Origin: Marininema mesophilum
Lineage (GTDB): Bacteria; Bacillota; Bacilli; Thermoactinomycetales; DSM-45169
NCBI RefSeq assembly: GCF_900106775.1
Contig: NZ_FNNQ01000009.1
Location: forward strand, 94,564 to 158,563
Direction: 5' to 3'
DNA: 64,000 nt
Part shown: in pieces, positions 58,108-64,000 of the stretch
Numbering within the stretch: the first letter of the stretch is position 1
Layout: each line of letters opens with the position of its first letter
The notes under the pieces: generated by a model
What the model saw: the letters and a program-made list of their open reading frames with translations, nothing else
The model's database searches: none
Told to the model about the DNA's origin: nothing
Made by a program: the position numbers and the translations under genes

Positions 58108-60105
58108 TCCTTTTAGTAATTGTGCATTAACAGCAACAACCACCGTACTAACCGACATAAGAATGGCACCAACTGCCGGATCCAGGAGGATGCCGTAAGG
58201 AAACAAAACCCCTGCAGCTAAGGGCAAGGCAACGAAGTTATATCCCGCAGCCCACCACAGGTTTTGTACCATTTTTCGGAAAGTAGCTTTGGATAGATTG
58301 AGAATCGACACGACGTCCCTCGGGTCGCTTCTGACCAAAACAATATCTGCCGTTTCCATGGCGACATCGGTCCCCGCACCAACTGCGATTCCCAAATCAG
58401 CATTCGCCAAGGCGGGGGCATCATTGACTCCGTCGCCTGTCATCGCCACTTTTAACCCCTGACGTTTGACTGCTTGAATTTTTTCTGCTTTCTCATGAGG
58501 GAGAACCTCTGCAAAGATCTCTTCAATCCCCAACTGTCGTCCGATCCAGTTGGCTACTTGCCGATTGTCACCGGTCAGCATCATAGGACGGATTCCCATG
58601 TTCTTTAACTGTTGGATGGCATCAGCCGACGTTTCTTTCAACTGATCGGCGAGGGCAATCATTCCTATTAATTTACCATCCATAATGACAAAAGAAACGG
58701 TCTTACCGTCCTTGGCCAACCGCTCATATTGCTGCTCGTCAAATGGAAGATTGTTTCCCTTTATATAACCCGGACTAACCACCTTTATGTCATGACCGTT
58801 AATGGAGCCTTGGAGCCCTTTTCCGGTAATAGATTCGAAATCATCGGGTACTGTCAGTCGGATCTTCCGTTCCTGTGCACTCTCAACCATTCCTCAGGCG
58901 ATGGGATGTTCCGATTGAGATTCCAGCGAAGCCGCCCACTTTAACAATTCTTCTTCCTTTCGATCTGTAACAATATCTGTTACCCTAAATTCCCCTTTGG
59001 TCAACGTACCGGTTTTATCGAAAACAATAGCATCTAAGTTTCGCGCCTCCTCAAAGCCCATCCGATTCCGAATCAACAAACCCTTACTTGCAGATAGAGC
59101 GATGGATTTGGCAATCACAAGAGGTACTGCTAACCCCAGTGCGTGCGGGCATGCAATCACCAAAACGGTGACGGTTCGTTCCAATGCGAGATCAAACCCA
59201 TATCCAAGTCCAAACCAAATGGCCCAAGTTATTGCTCCAGCCCCAACGGCTACATAAAATAGCCATTTTGCAGCTCGATCCGATAAGGCCTGGGTCCGTG
59301 ACTTGCTGGCTTGAGCGTCTTGGACGAGTTGAAGAACTTGTGACAGGTAGCTTTCCTCACCAGTTTTTTGGATCGACAATGTAAGAGAGCCTTCTCCGTT
59401 AATAGACCCTCCGATCAATTCATCATCTACCGTTTTTCCCACTGGGACTGACTCTCCGGTTAACATCGATTCATCTACATTGGAACGCCCCTTGACAATG
59501 ACTCCGTCCGCCGGAATTTTTTCACCTGGTTTGACCAATACCCGATCCCTTTCTTTCAGTTCAGAAACTGGAATCTCTTTTGTTTCGCCATCATTAATAA
59601 TCAAGTGTGCCTCTATTGGCATGAGTTTGACCAGCTCTTCAAGGGAAAGGGACGCCTTCATGATGGAACGCATTTCAATCCAATGACCCAGAAGCATGAT
59701 GTCGATCAGAGTAGCCAGTTCCCCAAAAAAGTTTTCTCCCTGAAACCCGAAGATGACCAAGGAGCTATATCCATAGGCGACGATAATCGCCATACTAATC
59801 AGCGTCATCATTCCAGGGGACCTCTTTATAATCTCGTCTCGCAATCCGGTCAGAAAGGGCCATCCGCCATAAAAAAAGACGAATGTGGCCAAAACAAAGA
59901 GAATGTAAATCGATCCCGGGAACACAAAATGAAATCCTAATAACATCTGAATCATCGGGGAAAGGATTAAGATTGGAACCGTAACAGCCAGTGAAACATA
60001 AAACCGTCGTTTGAAGTCATGAATCATATGATTATGATCGTGATGTTTTTCTTGATGGCTCTGATGATGGTTTTTACCATCAGAGGAAAGTTCTTTTTTG
60101 GGCAT
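58102..60105 (-). pseudogene. copB: Copper-translocating P-type ATPase (CopB type) interrupted by an in-frame TGA
   Basis: Read through, 667 codons. It has a His-rich N-terminus (HHQSHQEKHHDHNH), TM helices, the actuator TGES, the CopB-type VIACPHALGLAVPL (CPH), phosphorylation site DKTGTLTKG, the SEHPIA motif, then MTGDNRQVAN and GDGVNDAPALAN and the last two TM segments. A TGA at 58896-58894 follows SEHPIA exactly where the family normally has Arg (codon CGA). Both sides are in the same frame and show no other damage. A C-to-T nonsense change, read-through or a base-calling error are the options. ATG 60105 follows AGAGGTGAG. Partner lipoprotein YdhK lies downstream. Confidence 0.88.
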
Positions 60106-60539
60106 GAATACTCACCTCTTATTTAAACAAAGTAAAGGTATTCGTCGTTTGCAAATGGATCTAAACCTAGCTTTTGTTTTCTACTATATTTCTATGTGGG
60201 GTCACCGAACCAAAAAACAACTCTAGGGGGCGGATTGTTGGGCATCCCATTTACCAGGAGGACGTCATGACACAATAATTAATTTTTCTTATCGTGGGGA
60301 TGTCTTTGGTTACGATGATTGACTATACAAAGGGAAGGATTAATAGGGGAATTGTGGCTGTAGTCATTTCAGGTTCTATTATTAAACAACGGATGATACC
60401 AAAGAGAAGGGAAAGCGAATATTGCAGAGAATAACTGTGTATATAGTCGCTGAAACGAGAATAAATCCATTTGACAAGAGTCCACCCTATCCCGGCAAAA
60501 TAAGATGTAGAAATCGATCTATCAAGGAGGTTGTCCCGA
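60106..60539. other. Intergenic region with a possible decayed membrane-protein gene
   Basis: About 430 bases. CAGGAGGACGTC precedes an ATG at 60267 that stops after three codons (ATGACACAATAA). The following bases translate in another frame to LIFLIVGMSLVTMIDYTKGR and INRGIVAVVISGSIIKQR, membrane-protein-like but not identified. It may be a frameshifted small gene. No promoter was identified with confidence. Confidence 0.35.
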
Positions 60540-62084
60540 TTGATCCCATACAAAAATGATGATTGGACAGACTTCACCGTTTCTGAGAATCACCAAGACA
60601 TGAAAGAATCCCTCGCCAATTTCGAGAGTGAACTTGGCCGAGAATACCCGCTAATCATTGGGGGCGAACGTATCTTCACCGAAGATAAGCTGGTATCCAT
60701 AAACCCCTACCGCAAAGATCAAGTTGTAGGGAAAGTATCCAAGGCGGATCAAGAATTAGCTGAGAAAGCCATCCAAAACGCCTATAAAGCCTTTGATAGC
60801 TGGCGCAAATGGCCCGCTCACATGCGCGCAGACATCCTCTTCAAAAGTGCTGCGATCATCCGTCGTCGTCGTCACGAGTTCTCTGCCACGATGGTATTTG
60901 AATCGGGGAAAAACTGGTTTGAAGCAGATGCTGATACCTCTGAAGCTGTCGACTTTCTCGAATATTATGGCCGTCAGATGCTGGAGCTAGACCAAGGCAA
61001 AACGGTTATCTCTCGCCAAGACGAAAAAAACCGTTACTTCTATCAATCCATGGGTGTCGGCTTTATCGTTCCCCCTTGGAACTTCCCCTTTGCCATTATG
61101 GTAGGAACGACTGTATCCGCTTTAGTAACCGGTAACACTGTTGTATTGAAACCATCAGAGAAGACCCCTGTTGTCGCTGCTCGCTTTATCGAAGTGCTTG
61201 AGGAAGCCGGCTTACCTGAAGGTGTTCTCCAATTTGTGCCTGGAGACCCTAAAGTAATCGGTGACTATATCGTCGACCATCCGTTAATCCGTTTCATCAA
61301 CTTCACTGGTTCTCGCGCTACAGGTACTCGAATCTATGAACGCGCTGCCAAAGTTCATCCTGGCCAAAAATGGTTTAAACGAGTCGTTGCAGAAATGGGC
61401 GGTAAAGATACCATCCTTGTTGACCGTGATGCGGATCTCGATCTCGCTGCTCGCTCCATCGTTACTTCCAGCTTTGGTTTCTCTGGGCAAAAATGTTCCG
61501 CCTGTTCCAGAGCAGTTCTCCATCAGGACATTTATGATGAAGTGCTTCAGCGCGTCATCGCCCTGACAAAGGAACTCAAAGTGGGTAACCCCGCTGACCC
61601 TGATATGGACATGGGTCCAGTAATTGACGATATCCAATTTAATCGGATTCGGGAGTACATCGCGATCGGTAAGGAAGAGGGAGAGCTTGTCCTCGGTGGA
61701 GAGACAGATGACTCTCAAGGGTTTATGATTCAACCTACCATCATCGCTGGAGTTAAACCAGATGCACGCATTATGTTGGAGGAAGTTTTCGGTCCCCTCC
61801 TCGCAGTTGCTAAGGCAAAAGACTTTGACGAGCTCTTAGAAATCGCAAATAACACCGAATATGCATTGACAGGTGCTCTACTCACTCGTAGCCGTGAGCA
61901 TATTGAACGGGCTCGCCACGACTTCCAAGTAGGGAACCTCTACTTCAACCGTGGTTGCACCGGTTCCATCGTGGGTGTTCATCCTTTCGGTGGATTTAAC
62001 ATGTCAGGAACAGATGCTAAAGCAGGTGGGCCTGATTATCTACTCAACTTCCTCCTAGCTAAGACAACCACAGAAAACCTGTGA
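60540..62084 (+). CDS. rocA: L-glutamate gamma-semialdehyde (1-pyrroline-5-carboxylate) dehydrogenase
   Basis: 514 residues. The RocA-type N-terminus is IPYKNDDWTDFTVSENHQD. Aldehyde-dehydrogenase motifs are VGFIVPPWNFPFAIM (oxyanion Asn), VAEMGGKDTILV (catalytic Glu) and FSGQKCSACSRAVL (catalytic Cys). It oxidises pyrroline-5-carboxylate to glutamate in proline and arginine use. The start is TTG 60540, nine bases after AAGGAGG; TTG 60531 is too close. No proline dehydrogenase gene is adjacent. A long-armed terminator follows. Confidence 0.95.
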   Translation: MIPYKNDDWTDFTVSENHQDMKESLANFESELGREYPLIIGGERIFTEDKLVSINPYRKDQVVGKVSKADQELAEKAIQNAYKAFDSWRKWPAHMRADILFKSAAIIRRRRHEFSATMVFESGKNWFEADADTSEAVDFLEYYGRQMLELDQGKTVISRQDEKNRYFYQSMGVGFIVPPWNFPFAIMVGTTVSALVTGNTVVLKPSEKTPVVAARFIEVLEEAGLPEGVLQFVPGDPKVIGDYIVDHPLIRFINFTGSRATGTRIYERAAKVHPGQKWFKRVVAEMGGKDTILVDRDADLDLAARSIVTSSFGFSGQKCSACSRAVLHQDIYDEVLQRVIALTKELKVGNPADPDMDMGPVIDDIQFNRIREYIAIGKEEGELVLGGETDDSQGFMIQPTIIAGVKPDARIMLEEVFGPLLAVAKAKDFDELLEIANNTEYALTGALLTRSREHIERARHDFQVGNLYFNRGCTGSIVGVHPFGGFNMSGTDAKAGGPDYLLNFLLAKTTTENL

Positions 62085-62103
62085 TCTTGTCATGAAACAT
62101 AAT

Positions 62104-62170
62104 GAAACACCCCTTCATATAGAGGCTCGAAGGTATCTCTCTTCGATTCTCTCTGAAGGGGTGTTTTTCT
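62104..62170 (+). terminator. Terminator after rocA
   Basis: AACACCCCTTCA pairs with TGAAGGGGTGTT across a structured 40-base loop (with CTCGAAG/CTTCGA), followed by TTTCTTCG. Confidence 0.7.
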
Positions 62171-62243
62171 TCGCTTTTCATGAAATTTTTTTTATAGACT
62201 TCTTCTTCGTCATGGGATATAGGATATGGGATGTAAGGCGCGT

Positions 62244-62285
62244 GAAGGAAGTGCCCTTGGGGTGATTTAGTTGTGGGAGTGTCAA
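62244..62285 (+). mobile_element. Isolated right end of an IS605-type element
   Basis: GAAGGAAGTGCCCTTGGGGT, then GATTTAGTTGTGGGAGTGTCAA. It is nearly the same as 38317-38358, the right end of the element at 37936. No other part of the element is seen. Its terminal TCA contains the stop codon of the adjacent oxidase-subunit gene. Confidence 0.7.
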
Positions 62286-62596
62286 GCCAGATAGAGCATT
62301 GCCAAAATGCAAGTGACGGCAACGAAAGCTCCGCCTGATGTAAAAATAATAAACATTCGCGTTCCCTTATCTTCCAGGTGCATAAAAGTGAACAATTGGA
62401 CCATTACCTGTGCAATGGCAAGGAGAATAATTATCGGAATCAACCACCGTAAAGGTACAAACCCAGTGGACACGAGTACGAAGGAAGCCGCTGTCATCAG
62501 TAACATCCAGACAAATGGAAGGACATACTTTGCTTCTCCGACACTTTTCGCTTTCGGTTGCGCCTTTTTTTTCGTCGATGGCTGGATCTCCGCCAT
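62282..62596 (-). CDS. Cytochrome c/quinol oxidase subunit IV family protein
   Basis: 104 residues. After a Lys-rich N-terminus (STKKKAQPKAKSVGEAKY) come three TM helices (YVLPFVWMLLMTAASFVLVS, LIPIIILLAIAQVMVQLFTF, FIIFTSGGAFVAVTCILAML) with MHLEDKG between the last two. This is the CtaF/QoxD pattern of haem-copper oxidases. The catalytic subunits are not nearby, so it is a solitary copy. A consensus promoter lies at 62631-62660. The TGA stop is provided by the IS605-type end, so the original C-terminus may have been altered. Confidence 0.88.
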   Translation of the reverse strand: MAEIQPSTKKKAQPKAKSVGEAKYVLPFVWMLLMTAASFVLVSTGFVPLRWLIPIIILLAIAQVMVQLFTFMHLEDKGTRMFIIFTSGGAFVAVTCILAMLYLA

Positions 62597-62630
62597 ATTA
62601 TACGCCCCCTGTGAATTGAATATTAAGTTA

Positions 62631-62660
62631 ATTATGAGGTGTTATGTTAATAATTGTCAA
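62631..62660 (-). promoter_or_regulatory. Sigma-A promoter of the oxidase subunit IV gene
   Basis: TTGACA at 62660-62655, an 18-base spacer and CATAAT at 62636-62631 on the minus strand. Confidence 0.65.
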
Positions 62661-62949
62661 TCCATATACAAAAAAATCCCCTCAGGATAAACCGCTGAGC
62701 CCTCATTCACAGGATCCCTATCATTCATTTACATTCATTCAATAAATCCCAAGCTAGGTTTACACCTTTATTTCGAAATACAGGCGCCTCTACTAGACCG
62801 TTACCTACACTATAGAAATGGAAACGAATAAAATTGAGGATAAAACAACCTATTTATAAACCAGTTAAATTTCTGCTTCGTGGAGGTGAAGGATAATAGA
62901 CAATCACCATTCGGTTCGTACAGTACACAATAAACGGAGTAAGGTTCGT

Positions 62950-63666
62950 ATGGCAAAAATCTTAGGTTCTCATCCGGAAATCGCCAAATATACTCCCATT
63001 ACACGTCTTTTTAATCGACCAACTTTAGTACAGATGGTTCAACGATTTCCAATGATCTATCTTAAGCCTTCAGCAGGCTTTGAATCCCGTGGGATACTGA
63101 GAGTGACAGCAAAAAAAATCGGTTATGAGATTTGTGACATATACGAAAATCAAACGCATGCACCTTCCTTCCCCTCTCTCTATCAGACTCTTCTCCCCAT
63201 CGTAAAAGAGAAAAAATACATTATCCAACAAGGCATTCATAGTGATGATGATAATGGAGCACACTTTGATATTCGTGTTCAACTTTTTTACATCCAAGGA
63301 AAATGGACGATTGGTGGGGTCGTCGCACGCGTCGCTTCTCTCGATGGCATCATTGCAGCGTTTCCCGATGAAGGAGCTACCCTCCCCCTTCCACGATTTA
63401 TCCATCAACATCTTAGCTGCTATAGACCAGCCATTCCCATCATGCAAGAAATTAAAAATGTGGCGCTCAAAGCCACCACAATAGTAGCCAAAGATATTCC
63501 TAACAGAAAATCCATGGCCGTCGATTTAGGATTGGATCGTGACAAGAAGATATGGATTTTGGAGGTTAATCATGTGGTGCCATCCTTTTTCCACTTCAAA
63601 CTAGTGGATAAAAAATACTATCACCGCCTTAGAGCACTTAAAAAAAGTGCTTATCAGAGTACATGA
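62950..63666 (+). CDS. YheC/YheD-like ATP-grasp protein (spore-coat associated family)
   Basis: 238 residues from ATG 62950. The start MAKILGSHPEIAKYTPITRL is followed by PMIYLKPSAGFESRGILRVT (ATP-grasp lysine strand), YIIQQGIHSDDDNGAHFDIR, then VQLFYIQGKWTIGGVVARVA and a VDLGLDRDKKIWILEVNHVV end with the E-x-N metal ligands. The family is endospore-associated with no settled reaction. A better ribosome binding site (GGAGGTGA at 62882-62889) faces ATA codons at 62893 and 62896 in the same frame, which would add about 18 residues (NKRSKVR- type) typical of homologues. The ATG has only a weak site (TAAGG). Confidence 0.88.
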   Translation: MAKILGSHPEIAKYTPITRLFNRPTLVQMVQRFPMIYLKPSAGFESRGILRVTAKKIGYEICDIYENQTHAPSFPSLYQTLLPIVKEKKYIIQQGIHSDDDNGAHFDIRVQLFYIQGKWTIGGVVARVASLDGIIAAFPDEGATLPLPRFIHQHLSCYRPAIPIMQEIKNVALKATTIVAKDIPNRKSMAVDLGLDRDKKIWILEVNHVVPSFFHFKLVDKKYYHRLRALKKSAYQST

Positions 63667-63693
63667 TTGAACGAAGATTATTCCAGGTTTTCA

Positions 63694-63726
63694 ACGAGAT
63701 CAAGCACTGAGTGTGCTTGATCTCGT
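63694..63726 (+). terminator. Terminator after the YheC/D gene
   Basis: ACGAGATCAAGCAC-tgagt-GTGCTTGATCTCGT then TTTG. Confidence 0.8.
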
Positions 63727-63854
63727 TTTGTAGCTTGTGACTTTTTTCTTTTTTTCTTATCTTTTTGTGCTAAGGCAAGGCAGGGTCGAAATAGGCTTTC
63801 TATAACGCATTAAGACACACAATATCCCATTTTGAACACGAGGAGTGGATGAAC

Positions 63855-64000
63855 ATGGCAGTACCAGGTCAGAGGGGACCACGGGGACCACGGGGGCCGC
63901 AAGGTCCACCGGGATTTCAAGGAGCGATTGGATTTCAAGGCGCTGTGGGACTACCCGGAAGGAACAGTATCTTGCAAACCTTTTCCAATGTGGAGACAAC
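63855..64000 (+). CDS. Collagen-like repeat protein, N-terminal part (runs off the window)
   Basis: From ATG 63855, behind GAGGAGTG, the frame reads AVPGQRGPRGPRGPQGPPGF then QGAIGFQGAVGLPGRN and continues to the window edge. There are about ten Gly-X-Y triplets, then a non-collagenous segment (SILQTFSNVETT). No signal peptide precedes the repeats, as in exosporium or spore-surface collagen-like proteins that are placed by the mother cell. Location next to a YheC/D spore-coat gene agrees with this. The C-terminal domain is outside the window. Confidence 0.8.
   Translation, partial: MAVPGQRGPRGPRGPQGPPGFQGAIGFQGAVGLPGRNSILQTFSNVET

Overview
The window comes from a low-GC, Gram-positive, endospore-forming bacterium of the Bacillales. 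The evidence is strong AGGAGG-type ribosome binding sites with frequent TTG starts, a sufCDSUB operon, the acetylase branch of diaminopimelate synthesis (DapH and N-acetyl-DAP deacetylase), an SR1P/SR1-like locus with a CcpA cre site, a YheC/D-type spore-coat ATP-grasp protein and a complete glyoxylate shunt. Thermoactinomycetaceae is my guess at family level, but this is inference only.

Layout. Positions 1-1.5 kb hold cobalamin genes (cobT, then a B12 riboswitch with terminator in front of cobD). Positions 1.5-10.5 kb are an accessory island on the minus strand. It contains a polymorphic toxin with a PrsW-like intramembrane-protease module and a C-terminal WHH nuclease tip, two SUKH immunity genes and an Imm30 gene. 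It also holds an orphan YeeF-like nuclease tip with its frameshifted YezG immunity gene, an ETX/MTX2 pore-forming toxin, phage debris and a 42-bp perfect palindrome. Positions 10.5-18 kb carry a vanadium-haloperoxidase-like phosphatase, a GNAT, a GrpB protein, the SR1-like RNA, an Asp/Glu racemase, an RND pump and a lipoprotein. Positions 18-21 kb are aceB-aceA. Positions 21-25.7 kb carry transport genes (LysE, an oligopeptide-binding lipoprotein, ModAB).

Positions 25.7-32.2 kb form a tricarboxylate-uptake module. A TerC-family gene, tctB and tctA run leftward; a CitA/CitB-type two-component system and tctC run rightward, with a cre site before tctC. Positions 32.3-35.6 kb are the DAP operon. 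Positions 35.6-39.1 kb are a graveyard of transporter, phage terminase, integrase and IS605-type remnants, mixed with a repeat-rich secreted protein and a broken FG-GAP/HYR gene. Positions 39.1-44.3 kb are sufCDSUB. Positions 44.6-53 kb carry small metabolic and transport genes and two tandem oligoendopeptidase F paralogues. Positions 53-57.2 kb carry a redox operon, a TlpA-like thioredoxin and UppP. Positions 57.2-60.1 kb hold a YdhK lipoprotein and a copper ATPase interrupted by one in-frame TGA. Positions 60.5-64 kb carry P5C dehydrogenase, a solitary oxidase subunit IV whose stop codon lies in an IS end, a YheC/D protein and the start of a collagen-like protein.

Several observations recur. 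The genome shows many decayed genes (frameshifts and one nonsense codon). At least two genes have a good Shine-Dalgarno sequence facing AUA/AUC rather than a standard start codon. Many start codons below were moved from the longest reading frame to the codon that the ribosome binding site points to.
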